Positions 1-7,852 are shown, counted from the first letter of the stretch. The stretch is 64,000 nucleotides of DNA from Streptomyces vilmorinianum (GCF_005517195.1 NZ_CP040244.1:5164001-5228000); one strand, 5' to 3'. The notes: generated by a model not told the origin, from the letters alone. Made by a program: numbers and translations.

Positions 1-364
1 ACTCGCGCTGCCGCCGCTGTTCGCCGTGGCTGTGGTGGGCGGCGAGCGCCGCGGGCAGGTCGCAGTGGACGGGGATCAAGGGGTGGTCGCCCGTGGGGAC
101 GAGGGAGCCGTCGGCGGGGATCGCGGCGAGTTCGAGGCTGCGGCCCTCGGCGGCGAGACGGCGGGCCGCGTCGGCGACGGCGAGCTGGCCGCCGGCCGAC
201 CAGCCGCGCAGGCTCGTGAGATCGAGGATGACCGGCCCGGCGCCGCGCGCCAGGGCCCACCCGACCGCGCCGGTGAAACGCCCCACGGCCTCGGCTCCCA
301 GGAATCCGGCCAGGGACAGAACGCCCAGGTCCTGCTGGATGGTGTAGCGCCACTCGATCGTCAT
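1..364 (-). CDS. STAS-domain protein (3' end outside window)
   Basis: Reading leftward from ATG at 364, the frame is open to the window edge. It begins MTIEWRYTIQQDLGVLSLAG, followed by GAGPVILDLTSLRGWSAGGQ, a pattern of beta strand, helix and the 'ILDLxxLxxxxxxG' loop found in STAS (anti-sigma-factor antagonist) folds. The stretch after the loop (ADAARRLAAEGRSLELAAIP) fits the next STAS helix and strand. STAS proteins act as partner-switch antagonists or as regulatory domains. No kinase partner is visible here, although the neighbouring SulP transporter has its own STAS tail. The C-terminus is cut off after about 121 residues. The family call is fairly safe; the target is unknown. Confidence 0.7.
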   Translation of the reverse strand, partial: MTIEWRYTIQQDLGVLSLAGFLGAEAVGRFTGAVGWALARGAGPVILDLTSLRGWSAGGQLAVADAARRLAAEGRSLELAAIPADGSLVPTGDHPLIPVHCDLPAALAAHHSHGEQRRQRE

Positions 365-375
365 CGCGGTTCTCT

Positions 376-429
376 CGTGCTCGTGTGCGTGCTCGTGCTC
401 GTGTGCGTGCTCGTGCTCGTGTGCGTGCT
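376..429. repeat. Three perfect tandem copies of an 18-bp unit
   Basis: The unit CGTGCTCGTGTGCGTGCT is repeated three times without mismatch, and a degenerate CGTGTCCGTGTCGGTG tail follows. The array fills most of the 97-nt gap between the stop of the PNPOx-like gene and the start of the STAS gene, so it lies in the mRNA leader of the STAS gene. The unit length is a multiple of three, but no coding frame with a good start runs through it. Confidence 0.85.
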
Positions 430-461
430 CGTGTCCGTGTCGGTGTCCGCCGGCCCGGCCG

Positions 462-875
462 TCACGCGGACACCCCCGTGCCCAGGCGGTAGCCGCTCAC
501 CGTCTGCGGCGTGATGCGCAGCAGCGTGTCGTGCGGCCCGTACGCCCAGCCGGGCAGGGTCCGCAGGTAGTGCGCCGCCTCGGCGGGGTTGTCCACGAGT
601 TCGGCCGGCCCGGTGACGGTCACGCTCCAGCCGGTGCCGGCGGGCAGCCGGATCTCGTCCGCCTCGTAGCTCAGCGGACCCCGCCCGGTCACGAGATCGG
701 CCTGTATCGGGGCCCGTACGATCAGCCGGCCGTACTCCAGCACGTGCACGGCGGGGCGCAGGACGGGCTGTTCGCGGCGGGGGCAGAGCAGGCGGCCGTG
801 CGTGGCGCCTTCGAGCAGCCAGAGCGCTTCCGTGCCCGTGACGTCGACCATGCGGCGGCGGGTGGGGTGGGTCAT
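462..875 (-). CDS. Pyridoxamine 5'-phosphate oxidase-like flavin-binding protein
   Basis: A 137-residue protein starting MTHPTRRRMVDVTGTEALWL. The order 'LLEGATHGRLLC' then 'RPAVHVLEYGRLIVRAPIQ' then 'GTGWSVTVTGPAELVDNPAE' is typical of small actinobacterial split-barrel proteins of the PNPOx-like superfamily, which bind FMN, F420 or heme. Its ATG overlaps the stop of the sulP-type gene by 4 nt (ATGA), so it is the third gene of an arsR-sulP-PNPOx operon and probably translationally coupled. The length is normal for the family. Substrate and cofactor cannot be told from sequence alone. Confidence 0.75.
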   Translation of the reverse strand: MTHPTRRRMVDVTGTEALWLLEGATHGRLLCPRREQPVLRPAVHVLEYGRLIVRAPIQADLVTGRGPLSYEADEIRLPAGTGWSVTVTGPAELVDNPAEAAHYLRTLPGWAYGPHDTLLRITPQTVSGYRLGTGVSA

Positions 876-2605
876 CGTGCGGCTTCCTGGGCGGTGTGGG
901 TCTTGTTCGGGGCGGGGAGGGCGGGGAGGACGCCGGTGCCCTGGAGGTGGGCGCGGGCTCCCGCGATGGCCTCGGGGGTCGTGGCGTACTCGCGGCCCTC
1001 CAGGCGCAGCAGGTCCAGCGCGCCGACGGATTCGAGCACCTGCCGCTGACCGGGCCGTATGCCGGAGGTCATGACGGCGATGCCGCGGCGGTCGAGCTTC
1101 TCCACCGCGTCCTTGAGGACGAGGGCGCCCGTGGCGTCCATCGTGGTGATCCGGGACATCCGCAGGATGACGACGCGGACGTCGGCGACCTCGGTGAGTT
1201 CGAGGAGGAAGCGGTGGGCCGCGGCGAAGAACAGCGGGCCGTCGATCCGGTAGGCGACGATGTGCTCGGCGAGCAGGGCGTGTTCCTCGTCGCTGTGCTC
1301 GCCCGGCAGGTCGGGCCGGAAGTCCACCTGGTCCATCCGTGCCTGCTTGGCCACGGCCCGCAGGGCGAGGGCGCCCGCGACGACGAGGCCGATGATCACC
1401 GCGTAGACGAGATCGAGGGCGAGGGTGGCGACGGCGGTCAGGACGAGGACGACTCCGTCGGCGCGCGTGGCCTTGGCCATCGCCCGCAGCGCGCCCACCT
1501 CGACCATGCGGATCGCGGTGGCGAGCAGCACGCCGGCGAGGGCGGCGAGCGGGATCTTCGACACGAGCGGCGCGGCGGCGAAGACGATGACGGCGAGGAT
1601 CGCGGCGTGGGTGAGGGCGGCCAGCCGGGAGGAGGCGCCGGTACGGACGTTGACGGCGGTACGGGCGATGGCCGCGGTCGCGGGGACGCCGCCGAACAGC
1701 GGGGCGGCCAGGTTCGCCACGCCCTGGCCGAACAACTCCCGGTCCGGGTCGTGCTGCTGGCCGACGGTCATGCCGTCGGCGACCGTGGCCGACAGCAGCG
1801 ACTCCAGCGCCGCCAGGGCGGCGACGGCCACGGCGGGCGCGAGCAGCGAGCCGAGCGCGGAGAGGTCGAGGAAGCCGAGGGACGGCGCGGGGAGGCCGGA
1901 CGGCAGGTCCCCGATCGGCGCGGCGGCGTCGAGGTGGAACGCCTGAGCCACGACGGTCGCGGCGATCACCGCGACGATCGAGAACGGGATCGTCGGCCTC
2001 CACCGGGCCCCGAGCAGCATGACCAGCGCGACGCCGGCGGCGAGGGCGAGCGCCGTCCAGTTCGGGGTGCGTACGAACTCCTCGACCGCGCGCCAGGTCA
2101 CGACGAGGACGCGCTCCCCCTCGGGCTTGGCCACGCCGAGCGCGTTCGGGACCTGCTGCAGGAAGATCACGCAGGCGATGCCGAAGGTGAAGCCCTCCAC
2201 GACGGGTGCGGGGATGTAGCGCATGTACGTCCCGGCCCGCGCGAGTGCGAGCGCGATGAGCAGCAGTCCGGCAAGGAGACCGACCGTCAGCACGCCACCG
2301 GGCCCGTACTGCGCCACGATCGGCACGAGCACCACGGTCATCGCCCCGGTCGGACCGGAGACCTGGAGGTTCGAGCCGCCGAACAGCGCGGCGAGCGCGC
2401 CGGCGACGACGGCGGTGGCCAGGCCGGCCTGGGCCCCGAGCCCGGAGGACACCCCGAAGCCGAGCGCGAGGGGCAGGGCCACGATGGCGACGGTCAGCCC
2501 GGCCAGCAGATCCCGCCGCGGGTTGCGGGCCATCGCGGCGAGATCCGCCCGTACCGGCAGCAGCGCGCGGACCCGGCTCCACACCGGCCGCAGGGGCGTC
2601 CTCAC
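872..2605 (-). CDS. SulP family inorganic anion transporter with C-terminal STAS domain
   Basis: The 577-residue protein has about ten hydrophobic segments between residues 30 and 410, including the SulP-typical stretch 'DLLAGLTVAIVALPLALGFG' near the N-terminus and the 'GSNLQVSGPTGAMTVVL' loop. A cytoplasmic STAS domain covers about residues 430-560 (RMSRITTMDATGALVLKD). SulP proteins move sulfate, bicarbonate or other anions, often with Na+ or H+; the substrate here is not readable. The start is GTG at 2605, overlapping the arsR stop (GTGA). The gene is first transporter in the arsR-sulP-PNPOx operon and so is probably under ArsR control. No carbonic anhydrase neighbour supports a bicarbonate role. 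Confidence 0.9.
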   Translation of the reverse strand: MRTPLRPVWSRVRALLPVRADLAAMARNPRRDLLAGLTVAIVALPLALGFGVSSGLGAQAGLATAVVAGALAALFGGSNLQVSGPTGAMTVVLVPIVAQYGPGGVLTVGLLAGLLLIALALARAGTYMRYIPAPVVEGFTFGIACVIFLQQVPNALGVAKPEGERVLVVTWRAVEEFVRTPNWTALALAAGVALVMLLGARWRPTIPFSIVAVIAATVVAQAFHLDAAAPIGDLPSGLPAPSLGFLDLSALGSLLAPAVAVAALAALESLLSATVADGMTVGQQHDPDRELFGQGVANLAAPLFGGVPATAAIARTAVNVRTGASSRLAALTHAAILAVIVFAAAPLVSKIPLAALAGVLLATAIRMVEVGALRAMAKATRADGVVLVLTAVATLALDLVYAVIIGLVVAGALALRAVAKQARMDQVDFRPDLPGEHSDEEHALLAEHIVAYRIDGPLFFAAAHRFLLELTEVADVRVVILRMSRITTMDATGALVLKDAVEKLDRRGIAVMTSGIRPGQRQVLESVGALDLLRLEGREYATTPEAIAGARAHLQGTGVLPALPAPNKTHTAQEAAR

Positions 2606-2943
2606 GAGGCCGCGCCCTCGGTCTCGCGCAGCTCGGCCAGGAGCTCGTTCCGCCCGGCCAGCATCTCCGTGAGGATCCGCCGCGCCGCCTGCATCAGATC
2701 CGTCACGTCACCGCCGGCCAGGGTGTACACCACCGTCGCCCCCTCGCGGCTGGACCTCACGATCCCGGACCGCCGGAGCACCGCGAGCTGCTGCGAGAGG
2801 GCCGACGGCTCGACCTCGATCTCCGCGAGCAGATCGCGTACGGGCATGGGCCCGTTCTGCAGCAGCTCCAGGACCCGGATGCGGACGGGGTGTCCGAGCA
2901 TCCGGAAGAACTCGGCCTTGGCCTGGTACAGCGGAACGGGCAC
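2602..2943 (-). CDS. ArsR/SmtB-type winged-helix repressor without cysteines
   Basis: A 113-residue protein with the compact ArsR fold: 'KAEFFRMLGHPVRIRVLELL', then the recognition region 'EVEPSALSQQLAVLRRSGIV' and the wing 'REGATVVYTL'. The protein contains no cysteine, so it cannot use the classic ELCV(C/G)D metal site or a persulfide/disulfide switch. Any ligand must bind otherwise. The start is GTG at 2943. A perfect 11-bp inverted repeat lies about 50-80 nt upstream and is the likely operator. It leads the operon arsR-sulP-PNPOx, so autorepression and control of the transporter are the simplest reading. Confidence 0.88.
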   Translation of the reverse strand: MPVPLYQAKAEFFRMLGHPVRIRVLELLQNGPMPVRDLLAEIEVEPSALSQQLAVLRRSGIVRSSREGATVVYTLAGGDVTDLMQAARRILTEMLAGRNELLAELRETEGAAS

Positions 2944-2994
2944 GGGCGCGGCCTCTCCTCGCGGTTGCCTGCGAACACGACAACCCCAGGATGT

Positions 2995-3022
2995 AACGAA
3001 TTGCAGAATTATGCAATTCGTT
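2995..3022. promoter_or_regulatory. Candidate ArsR operator: 11-bp perfect inverted repeat
   Basis: The arms AACGAATTGCA (2995-3005) and TGCAATTCGTT (3012-3022) are perfect reverse complements separated by 6 nt (GAATTA). The site is strikingly A/T-rich for this genome and lies directly upstream of the ArsR gene, just beyond the end of the peroxiredoxin gene. Dyads of this size and spacing fit the binding sites of ArsR/SmtB dimers. Confidence 0.8.
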
Positions 3023-3028
3023 GACCGG

Positions 3029-3688
3029 TCAGTGGGACGCGCCCCCGAGCTCGTCGAGCGCGCGCAGGATGTCGGTGGGCTCGGCCCGGGTCGTGTAGTC
3101 GGTGTTCACGAAGGCCCACCGCACGATGCCGTCCCGGCCGATGACGAAGGTCGCGGGGAGCGGAAGGGTGCGGGCGTGGCCCGCGTTGGCGCGCTGGAGG
3201 TCGATGCCGAAGCCCTCGTACACGCCGGCCAGGTCGTCGGGCAGGTCGAAGGCGAGTCCGTACTGCTTGGCGACGTCCGAGCCGACGTCGCTCAGGACGC
3301 CGAAGGCCAGGTCGTGCTTCTCGGCCAGCGACAGCGACTCGTCCGGGATCTGCGGGGAGACCGCGACGAGCCGGGCGCCGCGGGCGGCGATGTCTCCGTG
3401 GTGCTGCTGGAGCGCGCGGAGGGCGAGGTTGCAGTACGGGCACCAGGAGCCCCGGTAGAAGGTGAGCACCACGGGCCCGGCGGCCAGCAGCGTCTTCAGG
3501 GCGACCGGGTCCCCTTCGGCCGCCGGGAGGCTGAAGTCGGGGGCGGTGTCGCCCACGTTCACGGCGCGCTCGGCCTGTCCGGAGTCGGCGAGCTCCTGGC
3601 CCGCCCGGTCGATGATCTCCCGGATGTGCGCCGGGATGTGCTCCTGGCGGCTCTCGTAGAAGGCGCGCAGTTCCGCGTTGAGGCTCAT
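3029..3688 (-). CDS. AhpC/TSA-type peroxiredoxin-like protein
   Basis: A 219-residue protein starting MSLNAELRAFYESRQEHIP, preceded by GGAAG-type spacing. It carries the thioredoxin-fold core 'GDTAPDFSLPAAEGDP' and the active-site stretch 'VLTFYRGSWCPYCNLAL' around residue 83, a CxxC rather than the single peroxidatic Cys of classical AhpC. This makes it an AhpC/TSA-superfamily protein of the peroxiredoxin-like 'WCPYC' group, probably a thiol peroxidase or reductase in the cytosol. It is divergent from a TetR regulator, and the 106-bp gap has two related palindromes, so redox or chemical-stress control by that regulator is likely. Confidence 0.85.
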   Translation of the reverse strand: MSLNAELRAFYESRQEHIPAHIREIIDRAGQELADSGQAERAVNVGDTAPDFSLPAAEGDPVALKTLLAAGPVVLTFYRGSWCPYCNLALRALQQHHGDIAARGARLVAVSPQIPDESLSLAEKHDLAFGVLSDVGSDVAKQYGLAFDLPDDLAGVYEGFGIDLQRANAGHARTLPLPATFVIGRDGIVRWAFVNTDYTTRAEPTDILRALDELGGASH

Positions 3689-3704
3689 GGGGCTTCCTCC
3701 CAGA

Positions 3705-3730
3705 TATCTTGAAACGACCGTTCCAAGATA
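3705..3730. promoter_or_regulatory. TetR operator candidate 1 (prx-proximal)
   Basis: A 26-bp imperfect palindrome: left half TATCTTGAAACGA, right half CCGTTCCAAGATA. The reverse complement of the right half matches the left at 11 of 13 positions. It lies 17-42 nt upstream of the peroxiredoxin start and would cover its promoter. Confidence 0.72.
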
Positions 3731-3757
3731 GCGGCGCACCCGTCTCCCGGCCAGAGG

Positions 3758-3783
3758 TATCTTGGAACTGTCGTTACAGGATG
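3758..3783. promoter_or_regulatory. TetR operator candidate 2 (tetR-proximal)
   Basis: A second 26-bp site with the same left half, TATCTTGGAACTG, and a weaker right half, TCGTTACAGGATG. It ends 11 nt before the regulator start codon. Two sites of one consensus, one before each divergent gene, point to control of both genes by the TetR product. Confidence 0.62.
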
Positions 3784-3794
3784 AGGGGCGAGCC

Positions 3795-4400
3795 ATGCCG
3801 GACATCAAGCACTTCGATCCCGACGCGGCGCTGGACACCGTGGTGCGGCTCTTCTGGAAGCAGGGCGTGGCCACGACCGGCGTCCAGGACATCGTCAACG
3901 CGACCGGACTCAACCGCTCCAGCCTGTACGCCACCTTCGGCGGCAAGCAGCAGCTGTATCTGGCGGCCCTGGAGCGCTACGTCGACGAGCGCTCCCGGCC
4001 GGTGCTCGGCCGCCTCGCGCAGGACGACCGCGGGCTGCCGGCCGTGGAGGAGTTCTTCACGAACCTCATCGACATGCGCTGCACCGGCGAGTACGCCCGG
4101 TGGGGATGCATGATCTCCAACGCCCACGCGGGCGCGGAGAACGACGAGGCGGAGGTCCGCGCCGTACTGGACCGGCAGCACCACCGCCTGCGCGACGCGC
4201 TGCGCGACGCCCTCGCCGTGGCGCGGGCCAAGGGCCAGCTCGGTGAGGCCGCGGACCCCGAGTCGGCCGCCGACGTCCTCGCCCTCCTCGCGCACGGGGT
4301 GAACCTGCGCTCCCGCGCCGGCGCGGACCAGGAGCGGCTGCGCCGGACCGTCGACGCGGCCCTGGCCACGATCGCCGGCCGCGGCCCGGCCGGCGCCTGA
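3795..4400 (+). CDS. TetR/AcrR family regulator
   Basis: A 201-residue protein starting MPDIKHFDPDAALDTVVRLF. The N-terminal HTH is plain: 'GVQDIVNATGLNRSSLYATF' then 'GGKQQLYLAALERYVDE'. The rest is a helical ligand domain with Cys near residues 95 and 103 (MRCTGEYARWGCMISN). The ATG at 3795 follows GAGGGGCGAG at good spacing, so I prefer it to an in-frame ATG 33 nt upstream. It is divergent from the peroxiredoxin gene and shares two operator-like dyads with it, which suggests it represses that gene and itself. The inducer is unknown; the two cysteines would allow redox sensing. Confidence 0.87.
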   Translation: MPDIKHFDPDAALDTVVRLFWKQGVATTGVQDIVNATGLNRSSLYATFGGKQQLYLAALERYVDERSRPVLGRLAQDDRGLPAVEEFFTNLIDMRCTGEYARWGCMISNAHAGAENDEAEVRAVLDRQHHRLRDALRDALAVARAKGQLGEAADPESAADVLALLAHGVNLRSRAGADQERLRRTVDAALATIAGRGPAGA

Positions 4401-4424
4401 CCCTCGCGAGGGCGGACACCGGCC

Positions 4425-4473
4425 ACCGACAGACCGACAGACCGACAGACCGTCGGTCTGTCGGTCCGTCGGT
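4425..4473. terminator. Long bidirectional hairpin between convergent tetR and nhaA
   Basis: Arms 4425-4446 and 4452-4473 pair over 22 bp with one mismatch around a 5-nt loop. The arms are made of repeated GACCGACA units. The hairpin sits between the TetR stop at 4400 and the NhaA stop at 4479 and would serve both genes. There is no T tract, as is common for actinomycete terminators. Confidence 0.8.
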
Positions 4474-4478
4474 CCGTC

Positions 4479-5855
4479 CTACGCCGGCTGCCGCTCCTGC
4501 TCGGACCGGTCCGAGCCCGACCGGTCGGAGCCCGACACGTCCGAGCCCGGCGCGTCCGAGCCCGACTGGTAGATGTCGGGGATGCCGTCGGCGTTGTCGT
4601 CCCGGTTCTCCTCCTCGTACAGGCGCCGGTACACGCGGTTGCGGCGGCGCAGGAGGAAGGCCGCGAGGACGGCGGCGGTCAGCGAACCGATGAGGACGGC
4701 GGCCTTGATGTGTTCGGCCGCGGCCGGGTCGGGGAAGGCGAGTTCGCCGATGAGGAGGGCGACGGTGAAGCCGATGCCGGCGAGGACGGAGAGTCCGAAG
4801 ACGTCCGCCCAGGCGAGTTCGGGGTTGAGCCGCGCCCGGGTGAAGCGGGCGGCGAGGTAGGTGCCGAGGAAGACGCCCAGGATCTTTCCGACGAGGAGCC
4901 CGGTGACGACGCCGAGGGACTCGGGCTCGGTGACGACGTCCAGGAGGGCGGAGCCCGAGATGCCGACGCCGGCGGCGAAGAGGGCGAACAGGGGGACGGC
5001 GACGCCCGCCGAGACGGGGTGGACGAGGTGCGCGACGCGCGCTCCCGGGGAGGCTTCCTCGCCCTTGTCGCGGGTGGTGCGCAGGATCAGGCCCATGGCG
5101 ACTCCGGCGACGGTGGCGTGGACACCGGAGTTGTACATCAGGGCCCAGATCGCGACGCCGAGCGGCACGTACCACCACCAGCCGCGCACCCGCAGCCGCT
5201 GCAGCGCGTAGAAGAGGCCCAGGCCGGCGAACGATGCCGCGAGCGCCCAGAAGTCGAGGTCCGAGGTGAAGAAGACGGCGATGACGAGGATCGCACCGAG
5301 GTCGTCCACGACGGCGAGGGTCAGCAGGAACGCCCGCAGGGCCGCGGGCAGATGGGTGCTGATGACGGCCAGGACCGCGAGGGCGAAGGCGATGTCCGTG
5401 GCCATGGGTACGGCCCAGCCGTCGAGGCTTCCGCCGGTCCCGGCGGCGACGAGCGCGTAGAGCGCGGCCGGTACGGCCATGCCGCAGAAGGCCGCGATGA
5501 CGGGCAGCGCCGCGGTGGCGGGGGTGCGCAGCTCGCCCACGACGAGTTCACGCTTGAGCTCGATGCCGGCGACGAGGAAGAACAGGGCGAGCAGGCCGTC
5601 CGCTGTCCAGTGGCCGACCGAGAGGTCGAGTCCGAGTGCCGGTATGCCGAAGTGCGCGTTGCGTATCCACTCGTACGTCTCGCTCCAGGGGCTGTTCGCC
5701 CAGAGGAGCGCGACGACGGCGGCGCCGAGCAGCACGAGTCCGCCGACGGTCTCCGTGCGCAGGGCCTCGGCGACGGCCTGGCGTTCGGGCCAGGGCAGCA
5801 GTCCGAGGACCACCTTGCGCGGGCGTGCCTGTGTCACGGGGCGTGACTGGGTCAT
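4479..5855 (-). CDS. nhaA: NhaA-type Na+/H+ antiporter (copy 1)
   Basis: A 458-residue membrane protein with about 12 hydrophobic segments. It contains the NhaA signature around residue 181, 'LAVVDDLGAILVIAVFF'; the DD pair corresponds to the essential aspartates of E. coli NhaA. It exchanges Na+ (or Li+) for H+ across the plasma membrane. The start MTQSRPVTQ at 5855 follows GGAGG at normal spacing. The C-terminus carries a hydrophilic tail, NADGIPDIYQ, then four SGSD-like repeats, which are absent from copy 2 at 20549. The two copies are otherwise close paralogs. The gene is monocistronic and has a conserved leader shared with copy 2. Confidence 0.93.
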   Translation of the reverse strand: MTQSRPVTQARPRKVVLGLLPWPERQAVAEALRTETVGGLVLLGAAVVALLWANSPWSETYEWIRNAHFGIPALGLDLSVGHWTADGLLALFFLVAGIELKRELVVGELRTPATAALPVIAAFCGMAVPAALYALVAAGTGGSLDGWAVPMATDIAFALAVLAVISTHLPAALRAFLLTLAVVDDLGAILVIAVFFTSDLDFWALAASFAGLGLFYALQRLRVRGWWWYVPLGVAIWALMYNSGVHATVAGVAMGLILRTTRDKGEEASPGARVAHLVHPVSAGVAVPLFALFAAGVGISGSALLDVVTEPESLGVVTGLLVGKILGVFLGTYLAARFTRARLNPELAWADVFGLSVLAGIGFTVALLIGELAFPDPAAAEHIKAAVLIGSLTAAVLAAFLLRRRNRVYRRLYEEENRDDNADGIPDIYQSGSDAPGSDVSGSDRSGSDRSEQERQPA

Positions 5856-5962
5856 GGGGAGGATCCTCCGGGGCGTGTCGTCGAGCGGGCACACGGGCCC
5901 CTCGGACGCCGACCAGACTTCCCGGCACACCAACGCCGTCTTGACGCGTTCTTGGCACCCTA
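5856..5962 (-). promoter_or_regulatory. nhaA copy 1 promoter -10 and conserved structured leader
   Basis: On the minus strand a TAGGGT -10 box (5962 to 5957) is followed by a leader of about 100 nt. The segment 5887-5930 matches the leader of the second nhaA (20477-20520) at 42 of 44 positions, starting GTGTGCCGGGAAGTCTGG. Possible helices are GCCG with CGGC around a GGAAGUCUGGU loop, an enclosing GACG-CGUC, and GGGG...CCCC directly before the GGAGG ribosome-binding site. This pattern suggests a cation-responsive regulatory RNA. No protein is assigned to it, although an in-frame reading is also conserved (see findings). Confidence 0.7.
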
Positions 5963-6024
5963 TCGGGTGACCGGGAGTCTCACCAGGGCGTCTTTCACCT
6001 GCTGAAACGCTGAAACGGGCGAGA

Positions 6025-6063
6025 GGGCCCGCCCCCACCAAGGTGCGCGGTGGGGGCGGGCCC
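6025..6063 (-). terminator. Strong hairpin terminator downstream of the alanine symporter gene
   Basis: The perfect 15-bp arms GGGCCCGCCCCCACC (6025-6039) and GGTGGGGGCGGGCCC (6049-6063) enclose a 9-nt loop. The hairpin lies 27 nt beyond the symporter stop and separates it from the nhaA promoter. Confidence 0.85.
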
Positions 6064-6089
6064 TTTCGGAAACCGGGCCGCCGGGGCGG

Positions 6090-7616
6090 TCAGACGGAGG
6101 CCTTCACCGGCTCCTCGTCGGAGTCGGCCTCGTCCGGCAGACCGGCGTCACGCCGGCGGACGAACGCCAGGAAGGAGTCGAGCTCCTTCTTGACGATCGG
6201 GGCCAGCAGGTAGAGGCCGATGATGTTGATCACGGCGAGCAGGAAGAGGACCGAGTCGGCGAGGTCGATCAGGGTGCCCAGGGACATCAGCGAGCCGAGG
6301 ACCACGAAGGCGGAGTACAGGACCTTGAAGGTGATCTCGCTGGCCTTGCTGCGGCCGAACAGGTGCGACCAGGCCTTGAGGCAGTAGTAGCCCCAGGTGA
6401 TCATCGTGGAGAAGGCGAACAGCAGGACCGCGAGGGTCAGCACGTACGGGAACCACGGCATCACGGTGGCGAAGGCGTCCGCGGTGATGGTGACACCGCC
6501 GATGCTCTCACCGGCGCGGGCGTCCAGCCAGCTCTGCGGGCTCGCGATGACGATGGTCAGCGCGGTCATGGTGCAGATGACGACCGTGTCGATGAACGGC
6601 TCCAGCAGGGCGACCAGGCCCTCGCTCGCGGGGTGCTTGGTCTTGACCGCGGAGTGGGCGATCGGCGCGGAGCCGAGGCCGGCCTCGTTGGAGAAGGCGG
6701 CGCGCTTGAAGCCGACGATCAGCGCACCGATGATGCCGCCGGCGACACCCTTCGGGCTGAAGGCCTCGGTGATGATCATGGAGATGGCGGACGGCACCGC
6801 GGAGGCGTTGGCCACGATGACGACCAGGCAGGCGACGATGTAGATGATCGCCATGGCCGGGACCAGACGGCTGGTGACCGAGGCCACCGAGCGGAGTCCG
6901 CCCAGCAGGACCAGGCCGACGAGGGCGGCGACCAGGATGCCGAAGAACAGGGCGAAGGTGGAGGAGCCGCCGCCGAAGACCGGGAGGGACGCCAGCAGGG
7001 TGTAGCTCTGGTTCGCCTGGAAGAGGTTGCCTCCGAAGAGGCCGAAGAACAGGACCATGAAGGCGGCGAGGCCGGCGAGTACCGTGCCGACGACCTTGCC
7101 GTTCTTGCCGAAGCGCTCGGTCATGCCCTTGCGCAGGTAGTGCATCGGGCCACCGGACACGGTGCCGTCGGCGTGGACCTCGCGGTACTTCACACCGAGG
7201 GTGACCTCGACGAACTTCGTGGCCATGCCGAGCAGACCGCAGAGGATCATCCAGAACGTGGCACCCGGGCCACCGATCGAGACCGCGACGGCCACACCGG
7301 CGATGTTGCCGAGGCCGACCGTGCCGGAGACGGCGGCGGTCAGCGCCTGGAAGTGGTTGACCTCGCCGGCGGAGCCCTTCTCGTCGTATTTGCCGCGCAC
7401 GACGTCGATGGCGAGCCGGAACTTGCGTACCTGGACGAAGCCGAACCAGCCGGTGAAGACCAGGCCGGCGACGACGAGCCAGGCGACGATGAGGGGCAGC
7501 TGCGTACCCGCGACGGGCACGGAGTAGAAGACGATCTCGCCGAGCCAGGTGGCAATGGGTTCGAAGAACCCGCTGACGGCCTTGTCTACGGACTGGGTGA
7601 TGGAATCGAGTGACAC
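6090..7616 (-). CDS. AGCS family sodium:alanine/glycine symporter
   Basis: A 508-residue protein with 10-12 membrane segments. It shows the AGCS motif region 'FQALTAAVSGTVGLGNIAGV' and 'GGPGATFWMILCGLLGMATK', followed by 'FSNEAGLGSAPIAHSA'. Such proteins import alanine or glycine with Na+. The GTG start at 7616 is chosen because a GAGG box lies upstream and the preceding residues are low-complexity Arg/Pro. It stands alone between two terminator or long intergenic regions, and its Na+ coupling fits the neighbouring Na+/H+ antiporter. A Crp-like site sits 237-250 nt upstream. Confidence 0.92.
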   Translation of the reverse strand: MSLDSITQSVDKAVSGFFEPIATWLGEIVFYSVPVAGTQLPLIVAWLVVAGLVFTGWFGFVQVRKFRLAIDVVRGKYDEKGSAGEVNHFQALTAAVSGTVGLGNIAGVAVAVSIGGPGATFWMILCGLLGMATKFVEVTLGVKYREVHADGTVSGGPMHYLRKGMTERFGKNGKVVGTVLAGLAAFMVLFFGLFGGNLFQANQSYTLLASLPVFGGGSSTFALFFGILVAALVGLVLLGGLRSVASVTSRLVPAMAIIYIVACLVVIVANASAVPSAISMIITEAFSPKGVAGGIIGALIVGFKRAAFSNEAGLGSAPIAHSAVKTKHPASEGLVALLEPFIDTVVICTMTALTIVIASPQSWLDARAGESIGGVTITADAFATVMPWFPYVLTLAVLLFAFSTMITWGYYCLKAWSHLFGRSKASEITFKVLYSAFVVLGSLMSLGTLIDLADSVLFLLAVINIIGLYLLAPIVKKELDSFLAFVRRRDAGLPDEADSDEEPVKASV

Positions 7617-7852
7617 GTTGGGGTCCTCAGGTGGCGCAGGACCGGCGCGCGGGAGGCTACGCCGGTGAGGAGTGCGGTCTGTGAGCGAACGCCGTTGTCC
7701 GATCGGCGACCCGGGGCGGCACCGTCCGCGGACTCGGACAGTGATCACCCTGGTCGTGCTGACCGGTGCGTGCCGGCCACTTCGCGGGATGACACTGGGT
7801 CGTGCCACCTGCGAAGTTGCGCATTCCTACCACGACTCACCCAGCCGTGCGC

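Noticed and set aside
896..3712. A 938-residue open frame on the plus strand
   Set aside because: It covers sulP, arsR and the peroxiredoxin gene in antisense; the product is low-complexity and no ribosome site or family is present.
5856..5962. Cobalamin riboswitch upstream of nhaA
   Set aside because: The GGGAAG string is reminiscent, but the GCCACTG B12 box and the required long multi-helix core are missing and the leader is too short.
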